From: an uncultured Thiotrichales bacterium | Lineage (GTDB): Bacteria; Pseudomonadota; Gammaproteobacteria; CAIRSR01 | Assembly (NCBI GenBank): GCA_903824965.1 | Contig: CAIJYR010000213.1 | Location: forward strand, 1-33,707 | Reading direction: 5' to 3' | DNA length: 33,707 nt | In this document: piece by piece, positions 15,523 through 23,589 of the stretch | Position numbering within the stretch: position 1 is the first letter of the stretch | Layout: each line of letters starts with the position of its first letter | Translations under genes and position numbers: made by a program | Notes under the pieces: generated by a model | Seen by the model: the letters and a program-made list of their open reading frames with translations, nothing else | Told to the model about the DNA's origin: nothing | Databases searched by the model: none

Positions 15523-16095
15523 TCACTGCCAAAACCAATGATACGGATGAACAGGACGTATGACCACACCGGCCAGTTCTTGTTTGCCTGTTTGACCCGT
15601 ACCCCCCCTCGAACCCTGCGGACGATCGAGATCGTCGTAGAGGAGTTCGATCCGCAAGCGTACCCACCGCCGTCCATCGACACCAGGCACAAAGTAGCGT
15701 CCACTGTCAACCAAGTACACCAATTCGTGATCATGCAGATCATAATACCAAGAGCCTTGCGGTAAATCGACAGGGTCGGGCTGGTAGTATTCTCCGATAT
15801 AATTGCTGGGTTTCTCGGCAAGCCACCCCATTGGATTCTGTTGGGGCATTGCCTCGATCCGTTCGATCTGAGAGCGCACCAAGAAAGCGGATACCCGTAG
15901 CGTCATCGCACTTTGCAGAATGACGATGACTTGCTCCATCGCCGTCTTCTCTGCCATTTCCCTGTAACGCAAGAACCGTTCCAACAGGACAGCACCCAGG
16001 ATGCTGATCAGCGTGATGACCACGATTAATTCTATAAGGGTAAAACCGAGGCCAAAACCCGGCCCTCCACGATCAGTCTGCCGTCCCACAGACAC
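15523..16095 (-). CDS. Type II secretion / type IV pilus pseudopilin-like protein
   Basis: The 190-residue protein has a prepilin signature in which a polar 17-residue leader ends GLG before FTLIELIVVITLISILGAVL. The rest is unlike the four pilins: helix ERFLRYREMAEKTAMEQVIV, then a Trp/Tyr-rich globular region (GSWYYDLHDHELVYLVDSGR) resembling minor MSHA pilins and GspH-type pseudopilins. The start is GTG 16095, with GGGGG six bases upstream. It is the first gene of the cluster and may be a minor pilin that primes or caps the fibre built from copies A-D. I do not assign it to a specific named minor pilin. No sigma-54 type promoter was found upstream. Confidence 0.85.
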   Translation of the reverse strand: MSVGRQTDRGGPGFGLGFTLIELIVVITLISILGAVLLERFLRYREMAEKTAMEQVIVILQSAMTLRVSAFLVRSQIERIEAMPQQNPMGWLAEKPSNYIGEYYQPDPVDLPQGSWYYDLHDHELVYLVDSGRYFVPGVDGRRWVRLRIELLYDDLDRPQGSRGGTGQTGKQELAGVVIRPVHPYHWFWQ

Positions 16096-16335
16096 TGTTT
16101 ACCCCCATGCTTGTGCAAACTGCAGTCTACCTGTATCGGCCACTGTGCCGATCCATAAACCACTGAATTAGAGTCACGGTGTTGGACAGAAACCATTCAG
16201 TTTACGTCTCTATGATATTTGTCACCCTGCAGCAGGAAGGTTGCTGCCACGATTTCCCAAGCTTGTGAATATTCTTATATTGCCTGTGTCTATTCTGCGT
16301 GGATGTACGTTGCCCGACATACGGTACCCGTTTTT

Positions 16336-16364
16336 TTCATAGTTTGCTAATAGTCTGGTATCTT
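16336..16364 (+). promoter_or_regulatory. Candidate promoter for ispH
   Basis: TTCATA at 16336-16341 and TATCTT at 16359-16364 are separated by 17 bases, with TGG just before the second box as in extended -10 promoters. The start codon is 31 bases after the -10 box. This is a pattern match only. Confidence 0.35.
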
Positions 16365-16394
16365 ATCGTTCTTCTGATGAGGGGATTTTCATTG

Positions 16395-17330
16395 ATGCGT
16401 GTTATCCTAGCCAATCCGCGTGGTTTTTGTGCTGGCGTCGATCGCGCCATCGATATTGTGAACCGCGCCATAGAACGTTTTGGTACCCCCATCTATGTGC
16501 GTCATGAAGTCGTTCACAATCGATTTGTGGTCGAAACCTTACGGGTGCGTGGTGCAGTATTCGTCGAGGAATTGGATCAAGTACCAGAGGGGGCTACGGT
16601 CATCTTTAGTGCGCATGGTGTCTCGCAAGCCGTACAAGACGAAGCAACCCGCCGATCCTTGCGGGTGCTGGATGCCACCTGTCCCCTCGTTGCCAAAGTT
16701 CATTTGGAGGTTGCCCGACACGCCCGTGCAGGACGCGATGTGATTCTGATCGGGCACGCAGGCCACCCCGAAGTAGAGGGCACGATGGGCCGTTACAGCC
16801 AAGCCAGCGGCGGTAAGATCCATTTGGTGGAGAAACCCGAAGATGTCGCCAAAGTACAATTGCGCAATCCTACCCGTGTTTCTTTCGCAACCCAAACCAC
16901 CTTGTCGATGGATGACACCCGTATCGTGATTGAGACCCTCCACAGCCATTTTCCTGCCTTGGTGGGGCCAAAGAAAGACGATATTTGCTACGCCACCCAA
17001 AATCGCCAAGATGCCGTAAAAGAACTGGCACGTACCTGTGACATTGTTTTGGTCGTCGGTTCTCCCAGCAGCTCTAACTCCAACCGTCTGCGAGAAATCG
17101 CTGCAAAGCTCGGCGTCCCTTCGTATCTAATCGATTCAGCAGCCGACATTCGCGAAGAATGGCTTGTCGGCGTGAAAACCGTCGGCGTAACCGCAGGCGC
17201 CTCCGCGCCCGAAGTGTTGGTGGACGAGGTAGTGGCGCGTCTACGTGTGTGGGGTGCCGACTCCGTAGAAGAAAACCAAGGACAGCGCGAAGACGTCGTC
17301 TTTCCCGTCCCTAAGCGCCTACAGTCCTGA
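16395..17330 (+). CDS. ispH: 4-hydroxy-3-methylbut-2-enyl diphosphate reductase
   Basis: The 311-residue iron-sulfur enzyme makes IPP and DMAPP in the last step of the MEP isoprenoid pathway. The three cluster cysteines are present: Cys12 in [12 protein letters not shown], Cys96 in LDATCPLV and Cys198 in [10 protein letters not shown]. The substrate-site motifs [27 protein letters not shown] (Glu126) and [11 protein letters not shown] are all there. I chose ATG 16395 because the family starts at this [12 protein letters not shown]; an upstream in-frame extension encodes a non-conserved stretch. It is a single-gene unit flanked by the divergent pilin cluster and convergent bamB. A 13-base duplication (17318-17330, 17331-17343) spans its stop codon. 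Confidence 0.97.
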   Translation: MRVILANPRGFCAGVDRAIDIVNRAIERFGTPIYVRHEVVHNRFVVETLRVRGAVFVEELDQVPEGATVIFSAHGVSQAVQDEATRRSLRVLDATCPLVAKVHLEVARHARAGRDVILIGHAGHPEVEGTMGRYSQASGGKIHLVEKPEDVAKVQLRNPTRVSFATQTTLSMDDTRIVIETLHSHFPALVGPKKDDICYATQNRQDAVKELARTCDIVLVVGSPSSSNSNRLREIAAKLGVPSYLIDSAADIREEWLVGVKTVGVTAGASAPEVLVDEVVARLRVWGADSVEENQGQREDVVFPVPKRLQS

Positions 17331-17353
17331 CCTACAGTCCTGAGTCTGTTGAA

Positions 17354-17394
17354 ACGCCTCTCCGAATCTTCAGAGAGGGATCTCAGAGAGGCGT
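17354..17394. terminator. Hairpin between convergent ispH and bamB
   Basis: ACGCCTCTC at 17354-17362 is the exact inverse complement of GAGAGGCGT at 17386-17394, with a 23-base loop that can pair further. It lies 24 bases after the ispH stop and just before the end of bamB, so it may serve both. There is no long T-run. Confidence 0.55.
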
Positions 17395-17405
17395 CTTGCC
17401 GATCC

Positions 17406-18587
17406 TCACTCTTTAAAGGCAGCCACCGCGCCACCACTCCCAACCGCGTACAACACAGACCCTTGTACGACAGGAGCGGCGAGAATAGGCTTCCCCTCTA
17501 GGGACGTCCGAGCCAGGATGCGGCCGTCTTCCTGGTTGATCACATGCAGATAACCCTCCAAATCACCGACCCACACGGTGCTACCATAGGCTGTGGGGCC
17601 GGTAAGGTCTCGGTTGCGCAATGCATCTTGACGCCACAGTGCACTGCCCGTTGATCGATCCAAGCACCACACCACACTTTCATCATCGGTGGCATACACA
17701 TGCCTACGATCGACCGCAATCCCCGTTGCGGTAGAAAGGATGCGAGACCAACGCAACTGACCGTTTTCGGGATCCACCGCCACTACCCGTCCCTGAAAGG
17801 CCGCTACGTACAAAGTGCCCTCGAACAACACAGGATCAGCATCAATGTCTACCATGCGCTCTAGTTCGGAGCGACCCTTGGGTACCGCGATCACCGCTTC
17901 CCACAACAGATGCCCGTCATGCAGGGACAACGTGATTAGTTGCCCATTGTCCAATCCCACAAAGACTCGTCCCTCTGCGATCAACGGGGTACTGACCCCA
18001 CGCAAGGTCAGCACCGGAACCGTGCGGCTAAAAACCCACTGACGTGTGCCATTGAGCGCAGAGAGTCCCATCACATTGCCATCGAGTGAGCGCACCACCA
18101 CCACGCCTTCGCTCACTCGGGGGGGTGCGAGTACCTCTCCAGAGATCGAGGTTCGCCAGCGTTCCTTGCCATCCTGACTGGATAAGGCGACCACGTCCCC
18201 TTTGGTACTGCCAACCACGACGAGATCATCCCCCCCGCCTGTTCCCCCTACCAGGGGGAGGTTGGTGGCCGTCCGCCAGAGCTGTGTACCGCTTGTGCTG
18301 TAAGCGACCACCTCGCCATCGGCATTGGACACAATCACCTGGCCGTCCAGAAGAAGTGGGCGTAGGCGAAGAAACTGTTTGGCCGTACCCACACCGCTCG
18401 ATGTTGTCCAGAGGCTGTGCCCAATCCCCTGGCTTGTCGATAGGGGCGTCGAGATGGGCGGCAGGGGGGCGGGAGGGATCGTTGTATCGGCCGCGAACCA
18501 CTCACTGATGGTAGAACACCCCGCAAGCCACGTGAGCATGGCCAGCACCGCACTGCGTCGTATCGTCCTCGTTCCTATGCGCTTCAT
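17406..18587 (-). CDS. bamB: Outer membrane protein assembly factor BamB
   Basis: This 393-residue lipoprotein of the BAM complex helps insert beta-barrel proteins in the outer membrane. The signal peptide ends in the lipobox LAGC with the lipidated Cys at residue 24. The mature part is a PQQ-like beta-propeller with repeated blades such as GDVVALSSQDGKERWRTS, GRVVAVDPENGQLRWSR and GYLHVINQEDGRILAR. Length is normal for the family. It overlaps the 3' end of the yfgM gene by four bases, the usual yfgM-bamB order. hisS upstream and der downstream, common neighbours, are not present. Confidence 0.95.
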   Translation of the reverse strand: MKRIGTRTIRRSAVLAMLTWLAGCSTISEWFAADTTIPPAPLPPISTPLSTSQGIGHSLWTTSSGVGTAKQFLRLRPLLLDGQVIVSNADGEVVAYSTSGTQLWRTATNLPLVGGTGGGDDLVVVGSTKGDVVALSSQDGKERWRTSISGEVLAPPRVSEGVVVVRSLDGNVMGLSALNGTRQWVFSRTVPVLTLRGVSTPLIAEGRVFVGLDNGQLITLSLHDGHLLWEAVIAVPKGRSELERMVDIDADPVLFEGTLYVAAFQGRVVAVDPENGQLRWSRILSTATGIAVDRRHVYATDDESVVWCLDRSTGSALWRQDALRNRDLTGPTAYGSTVWVGDLEGYLHVINQEDGRILARTSLEGKPILAAPVVQGSVLYAVGSGGAVAAFKE

Positions 18588-19219
18588 AGCTCGCCACCCG
18601 CATCATCGATTTTCAAGCGAAGGACAGAGGATACCCCAGAACCGGCCGAGAGTCCCGCCAGGGCCGCTTGATAGGCAGTCCGCGCCCCTTTTCGGTCGCC
18701 TTGGGCACGCAGGACATCCCCACGGAGTTCATCGGCCCCTGCCTGAAAACCGGCTGAGGCAGCCGAGGCAGCCAGCGTGAGGGCGCGTGCGGTATCTCCC
18801 TGTTCCAGGAGAAGATAGCCCAAACGCAAGGCAGCCAGTCCTTGGATGTGTGGCTCCGACGACTGTGCAATCACCCATTCTAGGCGTCCCCGTGCCCCCA
18901 CCAGATCGCCCTGGGTCACGAACACGGACGCGTGGGCCAGCGCCCCAAGTGCCGCATAGATCGAGGCAGGGTATTCTTCGAGGAGGCGTGTGCTGAGGGA
19001 CTGTACAACCAAAGGTTGATTTTTTTGCAGTGCCGCTTCGATCGATTGGTAGAGTGCCGAGGCTGCTTCGGCGTTCTGCGCACGCCAATCGTTCCATGTG
19101 CGCATCCCGAATATAATCGCAAGACCCAGTACCATCCCTACGATGATGCTGGTTCCATTTTCTTTCCACCATTGTTTGATGGCCTCGACCTGTTGGTCTT
19201 CAGTAACGTAAGGATCCAC
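18584..19219 (-). CDS. YfgM-family tetratricopeptide-like membrane protein
   Basis: The 211-residue protein has a short cytoplasmic N-terminus (DPYVTEDQQVEAIKQWWKEN), one membrane segment at about residues 23-39 (TSIIVGMVLGLAIIFGM) and a periplasmic helical TPR-like domain (AEAASALYQSIEAAL; LAALRLGYLLLEQGDTARAL). YfgM proteins act with SecYEG and periplasmic chaperones in envelope protein traffic. The start is GTG 19219, with GAGG eight bases upstream. It is co-transcribed with bamB through a four-base overlap. The region just upstream holds four 11-base tandem repeats that may belong to its promoter region. Confidence 0.9.
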   Translation of the reverse strand: MDPYVTEDQQVEAIKQWWKENGTSIIVGMVLGLAIIFGMRTWNDWRAQNAEAASALYQSIEAALQKNQPLVVQSLSTRLLEEYPASIYAALGALAHASVFVTQGDLVGARGRLEWVIAQSSEPHIQGLAALRLGYLLLEQGDTARALTLAASAASAGFQAGADELRGDVLRAQGDRKGARTAYQAALAGLSAGSGVSSVLRLKIDDAGGEL

Positions 19220-19275
19220 GCGCTCATCCTCAGGGGTGTGTGGTAAAACATAAGGAGTACAACGGTTCTTTCAGG

Positions 19276-19319
19276 TATAGCAAAGATATAGCAAAGATAT
19301 AGCAAAGATATAGCAAAAA
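19276..19319. repeat. Four tandem 11-base repeats upstream of yfgM
   Basis: TATAGCAAAGA occurs at 19276-19286, 19287-19297 and 19298-19308, with a fourth copy at 19309-19319 differing by one base. The period is close to one helical turn, so the A-tracts are in phase and would bend the DNA. It lies 57-100 bases upstream of the yfgM start and after the end of the deaminase gene. Confidence 0.85.
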
Positions 19320-19383
19320 TGCTGTACTAGCGACGCTGCTGAGTGAGCACGCCATTGCCGAGTTTTGGTAAGAACAGCAAGGC

Positions 19384-20685
19384 TTATTGCGCGATACGCT
19401 GCCGCCATGCACGTGCTTTGTCCAACACAGCGGAAGTGTCCACCGTGGTCAGCACTCGGTTATGCACGACACGGCGTCCCGCCACCCAGACATCGGTTAC
19501 GGCTGTACGCACGGCAGAATAGACCAGCGCCGAAGCAGCATGGTACACGGGTTCTGTGGCAAGTCCTGAGAGATCGAGGGCAACGAGATCCGCCGCTTTC
19601 CCTGCGACGATAGAACCAATCTCACCTCCCATGCCCAGTGCTTGTGCGCCGCCCAGGGTGGCCAAGCGTATCGCTTCGTGGGCACTCAAAGCAGCGGCAT
19701 CACCCGCGACCGCCTTCGCCAGTAGAGCCGCTGTGCGCAGTTCCCCCAACATATCTAAGTCGTTGTTGCTCGCAGCACCATCGGTACCAATCGAGACGTT
19801 GACACCTGCGGCCCGCAAGCGGACCACCGGACAGAAACCCGAAGCCAGTTTCAGGTTGGATTCAGGACAATGCACGACCTGTACGCCGGTACGTGCACAG
19901 GCATCGATTTCCGCTTCTGTGAGTTGTGTCATGTGCACCGCAACCAGGCGCGGAGAGAGCAAGCCCAAGCGTGCTAATCGCGCAAGCGGGCGCTCACCGT
20001 TCTGCACTTCGGTCGCGGTTTCGTGTACATGCATGTGAATGGGCACATCCCACGCCTCGGAGAGAGCACGTACCCGTTCCAACGGTGCATCTGAGACCGT
20101 ATAGGGAGCGTGTGGTGTGAGTGCGGTACGGATGAGAGGAACACCGTGCAGACGGTCATGAACGACCAATGCGCGGTCAAGATAATGAGTAGCGTTTGCG
20201 GCCCAAGCGGTCGGAAAATCCAACACAATCAGGCCAACGCAGGCACGAATCCCGACGGTGAGGGCTGCTTCGGCGATCTCCTCCGGGAAAAAATACATGT
20301 CGTTAAAACAAGTGACGCCGCCTGACAACATCTCAGCGGCAGCGAGCAAGGTACCCTCGCGCACAAAAGCAGGACTGACCCAATGGGCCTCGGCAGGCCA
20401 GATGTGCTCCGTAAGCCAGGTCATCAAAGGCAAATCATCCGAAAATCCACGCAACAAAGCCATCGCCGCATGGGTATGGGCATTGACGAATCCTGGGATC
20501 AGGATATGTTGATCGAGAGAGACGGAAGGAAAGGTCGGATAGCGTTGTACAGCGGTGGCAGAAGGCAGAACGTCCAAAATGCGACCGTCCTGAACGACCA
20601 CGCTGTAGTGTTCAAAAACAACGCCCGCTGGCTCTACAGGGAGAACCCAGCGGGCTTTCAGCAAAAAAGCGTCGGATACAGACAT
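19384..20685 (-). CDS. mtaD: 5-methylthioadenosine/S-adenosylhomocysteine deaminase (TRZ/ATZ family)
   Basis: The 433-residue amidohydrolase probably deaminates methylthioadenosine and S-adenosylhomocysteine. Metal-site motifs are intact: HTH at residues 70-72 in PGFVNAHTHAAM, HMHVHET at 217-223, the HCPESNLKLASG block and Asp302 in IGTDGAASNNDLDM. The length fits MtaD. I chose ATG 20685, where the family homology begins (SVSDAFLLKARWVLPVEP); the frame runs open upstream into the OmpA gene. It lies 34 bases after that gene, probably in the same transcript. mtnA, another gene of methylthioadenosine use, is nearby and divergent. Related family members hydrolyse other amines, so the exact substrate is inferred from similarity. 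Confidence 0.9.
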   Translation of the reverse strand: MSVSDAFLLKARWVLPVEPAGVVFEHYSVVVQDGRILDVLPSATAVQRYPTFPSVSLDQHILIPGFVNAHTHAAMALLRGFSDDLPLMTWLTEHIWPAEAHWVSPAFVREGTLLAAAEMLSGGVTCFNDMYFFPEEIAEAALTVGIRACVGLIVLDFPTAWAANATHYLDRALVVHDRLHGVPLIRTALTPHAPYTVSDAPLERVRALSEAWDVPIHMHVHETATEVQNGERPLARLARLGLLSPRLVAVHMTQLTEAEIDACARTGVQVVHCPESNLKLASGFCPVVRLRAAGVNVSIGTDGAASNNDLDMLGELRTAALLAKAVAGDAAALSAHEAIRLATLGGAQALGMGGEIGSIVAGKAADLVALDLSGLATEPVYHAASALVYSAVRTAVTDVWVAGRRVVHNRVLTTVDTSAVLDKARAWRQRIAQ

Positions 20686-20719
20686 AGTATGTACGTCCAG
20701 ATCCCACGATGAAGCACTG

Positions 20720-21322
20720 TTAACGGATCTCGACCTCGACACGACGGTTCATTGCACGACCTGCTGCGGTGCGGTTGTCCCCGACCGGGTCAGCCTCGCC
20801 ACGACCTTCGGCAGTCACATGACGTACACCATTCTGCATCAGGTAATTTTTAACCGTTTGGGCACGGTGTTCGGAAAGGATCTGATTGTGCGCAGCGGAG
20901 CCTTTGCTGTCGGTATAGCCCACCACACGTACCTCTTGGACACCTGGCGTGCTCTTGATCTCTCTCACGAGTTTTGCCAAGGCCGATCTGCCTTGGGGCT
21001 TGAGGACAGCTTTGTTGGTATCAAAGAGTGCCTTGCCTTCTACGGTCGTTTTGCTCAAGACAGACGGCGCATGGGGCTCTGTATGTCCCATGGTCTTCGG
21101 TACGGAAATGGGCGCAGCTACGCCACCACACTCGGCGGGAGTCCGACCATCCGCAAATGTACTGCGCACACAACCACGGTCTTGGGACATGTCTGTCACA
21201 GCACTACCGGTTGAGTCGACCACATAGCCTTCGCCCATGGTGGCAGCGTTGGTCATCGTTCCGAGTCCCAGGCACAACGCGGGGATGGCTGCGTAACGCA
21301 TCACTTTTGAAAAATTTCTCAT
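20720..21322 (-). CDS. OmpA-family peptidoglycan-binding outer-membrane-associated protein
   Basis: The 200-residue exported protein has a signal peptide ending near MTNA/ATMGEG (about residue 26). A short linker with two cysteines (RGCVRSTFADGRTPAECGG) may form a disulfide. From about residue 95 there is an OmpA C-terminal domain: ALFDTNKAVLKPQGRSAL, VVGYTDSKGSAAHNQILSEH and GRGEADPVGDNRT..NRRVEVEI. These include the Asp and Arg that hold diaminopimelate of peptidoglycan. There is no N-terminal beta-barrel. The start ATG has AGGAG about nine bases upstream. It lies just before mtaD on the same strand, and a perfect TATAAT lies upstream. Confidence 0.93.
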   Translation of the reverse strand: MRNFSKVMRYAAIPALCLGLGTMTNAATMGEGYVVDSTGSAVTDMSQDRGCVRSTFADGRTPAECGGVAAPISVPKTMGHTEPHAPSVLSKTTVEGKALFDTNKAVLKPQGRSALAKLVREIKSTPGVQEVRVVGYTDSKGSAAHNQILSEHRAQTVKNYLMQNGVRHVTAEGRGEADPVGDNRTAAGRAMNRRVEVEIR

Positions 21323-21380
21323 AACAATACACTCCTAATCAAGGTTAGTTGTAATAATAGTACAAACTATTCTACACACG

Positions 21381-21409
21381 TTGCGCTCTGTACACAAGAT
21401 CTGTAATTA
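21381..21409 (+). promoter_or_regulatory. Candidate promoter for mtnA
   Basis: TTGCGC at 21381-21386 and TAATTA at 21404-21409 are 17 bases apart, leaving a leader of about 33 bases to the mtnA start. The site overlaps the proposed -10 of the divergent OmpA promoter. Confidence 0.4.
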
Positions 21410-21411
21410 TA
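21406..21411 (-). promoter_or_regulatory. Candidate -10 box for the OmpA-family gene
   Basis: On the minus strand this reads TATAAT, a perfect -10 box, 84 bases before the OmpA start. The sequence 17 bases further up is only a weak -35 match (TTTTTA). Confidence 0.4.
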
Positions 21412-21448
21412 AGAAAAATATCGTTGTTTAAAAATAGGAAAATGTATC

Positions 21449-22519
21449 ATGAAAACAACAGTCGAAGCCGTTGCATGGCACGACGACCATCTCCGTATCC
21501 TCGACCAACGACGCCTACCCCAAGAAGAGGTCTACCTGGATCTCCATGAGGTCTCTGCCGTTGCCCAAGCGATCCGCGAGATGGCGGTGCGCGGTGCGCC
21601 TGCCATTGGTATCACGGCTGCCTATGGTGTGGTACTGGCCGCACGAAACCGCTATCGCTTGTCTCCTGCTACATGGCGCACAGACGTGGAAGCCGATCTT
21701 GCGCTATTGGCGGCGACCCGTCCCACCGCTGTGAACCTGTTTTGGGCACTCAAGCAGCTGCGTACAGCCATTGAGACCCTTCCCGTGGGAGATCCCGGTG
21801 CTGATTTACTCGCCACTGCACAAGGCATTCACACATCCGACATCGCAGACAACCACCGAATGGGAGCACTCGGCGCTGCCCTGTTTGATGGCGAGGGGGA
21901 CGTCATTACCCATTGTAACGCAGGCTCGCTGGCAACAGGCGGCTATGGTACCGCGCTGGGTGTCATCCGCACTGCCTATGCCAATCGGCGCATAAAGCAA
22001 GTATACGCCGATGAAACTCGCCCGTGGTTACAAGGTGCGCGCCTCACCACATGGGAACTGGCACGTGACAACATTCCCGTTACCCTCATCACGGAGGGCG
22101 CCGCTGCACACCTCATGGCCACCCGCCCCATCCAGTGGGTTGTGGTGGGTGCCGATCGCATCGCAGCCAACGGCGATACTGCCAATAAGATCGGAACCTA
22201 CCCCCTCGCCATCGCCGCACGCTACCACGGCGTTCGTTTTATGGTAGTTGCGCCTACGTCCACCCTCGACATGGAACGTGCAAACGGCGGACTCATCCCC
22301 ATTGAGATCCGTCCTTCAGAGGAGATCCTCACGTTCTCCGGTACGTCCATTGCCGCGCCTGGCGTACAAGCGTGGAATCCTGCATTCGACATCACCCCCG
22401 CATCGTTGATTGACGCCATTGTCACCGAGCGTGGCGTCGTTTTCGCACCCAACCAAGAAAAAATGGCAGCCCTTAAGGTGGCAACTCCATTCGGGACAAT
22501 CGTACAATCAGTGTGTTAA
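21449..22519 (+). CDS. mtnA: S-methyl-5-thioribose-1-phosphate isomerase
   Basis: The 356-residue cytosolic enzyme converts methylthioribose-1-phosphate to methylthioribulose-1-phosphate in methionine salvage. The signature RGAPAIGITAAYG is at residues 48-60. The catalytic Cys156 is in THCNAGSLATGGYGTALG, and Asp236 is in VGADRIAANGDTANKIGTY. YADETRPWLQGARLT and VAPTSTLD are also conserved. The length is typical. AGGAAA precedes the ATG by about ten bases. No other mtn genes are in the window. The last 47 bases overlap the 3' end of the convergent membrane-protein gene. Confidence 0.96.
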   Translation: MKTTVEAVAWHDDHLRILDQRRLPQEEVYLDLHEVSAVAQAIREMAVRGAPAIGITAAYGVVLAARNRYRLSPATWRTDVEADLALLAATRPTAVNLFWALKQLRTAIETLPVGDPGADLLATAQGIHTSDIADNHRMGALGAALFDGEGDVITHCNAGSLATGGYGTALGVIRTAYANRRIKQVYADETRPWLQGARLTTWELARDNIPVTLITEGAAAHLMATRPIQWVVVGADRIAANGDTANKIGTYPLAIAARYHGVRFMVVAPTSTLDMERANGGLIPIEIRPSEEILTFSGTSIAAPGVQAWNPAFDITPASLIDAIVTERGVVFAPNQEKMAALKVATPFGTIVQSVC

Positions 22520-23498
22520 GCTCCGTGACATCATGCCGCAACGGTGTTCGTTGCAAACTACGGATCCAGAACAACCAGGGTTTTGCCTCTGGGCTTTTGA
22601 GAAACTGAGACCCCAGCAGGTCTTCGAGGGTTGCACTGGCACTACGAAGACCGGCTTCATCTCCCCATAATGCCAACCACTTGAGACGATCCAGGCGTGC
22701 CACCAGATATCGGCCCGCATCGGTCGTCTCTAATTCCGTACGCGATTCTGGGTGGTTGGACTTATGCCAGGGCGTGAGCCAACCCAGCAGACCCGTATCA
22801 CCGCCGAGTGGTGGAGGGCCGAACGTCACCCGTACCCACGTCTCTTTTAGGGCTTCAATGTCACGATCGAGGTGTCCGAGTGACAACACCGGCGCACTTT
22901 GTAACCCAGAAAGAATGCGATCCAACTCGATGCTTTCTGGGGCGAAGGGCTTGCCTAGAAAATTCAGGTGAATCTTGGCCAACACCAAGGAGGCTATGGC
23001 CGAATCGTTCAGGCCCAACAGCAAATCATGGCGTGCAAACTGCAAATCCGTGATGGCAAGCCACTGAATCCCCTGAGAAGCCGACATCGAGGGCGTTGGG
23101 GCCGGTGCGGCAGCCGGTGGCGGTGGTGAGGCTACGACCTTGGAGGGCAGGCTTTCTCGGGGAGAGGTGACGGGCACCACAGGCGTAGGTTGTGGCAACA
23201 GCAAACGATAAGCATCGAATGACGCCACACCCAACGCGCACATACTGAGGAACAGGGCAAAATGCGCGTTCCCCCCCCCCCGCCGCACATGCGTCTGCTG
23301 CTTGAGGGGTATCTGTGGGGTGGGCTTGGACGCTGTCGAGGGAGTCGCCGAGACAGACGTTGCGGAGGCTCCTTCTGCAGGAGACCCATCCACACCGGTT
23401 CCGGCCTGAATAAATTCTTCGACCGACTGTGAGGAGTCTGGGAGTGGTCTGCGCCGGATCGCAGAAGGTCGTGGCGCACGTGGCGGACTATTCGTCAT
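22473..23498 (-). CDS. Proline-rich single-pass membrane protein, HemX-like layout
   Basis: I do not firmly recognise this 341-residue protein. It has a cytoplasmic Pro/Ser/Ala-rich N-terminus, one membrane segment at about residues 79-100 (FALFLSMCALGVASFDAYRL), a second Pro-rich linker (SPPPPAAAPAPTP), then a helical domain in which WLAITDLQFARHDLLLGLND and ASLVLAKIHLNFLG resemble the helical region of HemX-type proteins. HemX similarity is an inference from layout. ATG 23498 has GGAG six bases upstream. A run of 11 identical bases (C on the plus strand, 23271-23281) lies in the coding region just before the membrane segment, a likely slippage site. It follows the ParA gene by about 90 bases. 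Confidence 0.72.
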   Translation of the reverse strand: MTNSPPRAPRPSAIRRRPLPDSSQSVEEFIQAGTGVDGSPAEGASATSVSATPSTASKPTPQIPLKQQTHVRRGGGNAHFALFLSMCALGVASFDAYRLLLPQPTPVVPVTSPRESLPSKVVASPPPPAAAPAPTPSMSASQGIQWLAITDLQFARHDLLLGLNDSAIASLVLAKIHLNFLGKPFAPESIELDRILSGLQSAPVLSLGHLDRDIEALKETWVRVTFGPPPLGGDTGLLGWLTPWHKSNHPESRTELETTDAGRYLVARLDRLKWLALWGDEAGLRSASATLEDLLGSQFLKSPEAKPWLFWIRSLQRTPLRHDVTELNTLIVRLSRMELPP

Positions 23499-23517
23499 CA
23501 ATATCTCCGTTTCAATC

Positions 23518-23547
23518 CGCGCCCTTCAGGGCGGTGAGGAGAGAAGA
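23518..23547. other. Hairpin sequence between ParA and the membrane-protein gene
   Basis: CGCCCT at 23520-23525 pairs with AGGGCG at 23528-23533, followed by GTGAGGAG. This resembles the 3'-end hairpins of IS200/IS605-type TnpB elements, but no transposase or second end is nearby. It may be a relic or chance. Confidence 0.25.
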
Positions 23548-23589
23548 CCGCTTCTTGTCTCTCTTCCTGCAAAGAATGCGCTTACGCGC

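Noticed and set aside
16096-16300. Sigma-54 promoter upstream of the pseudopilin gene, as for many pilin genes
   Set aside because: TGGCAG occurs on the minus strand near 16240, but no GC dinucleotide falls at the required spacing.
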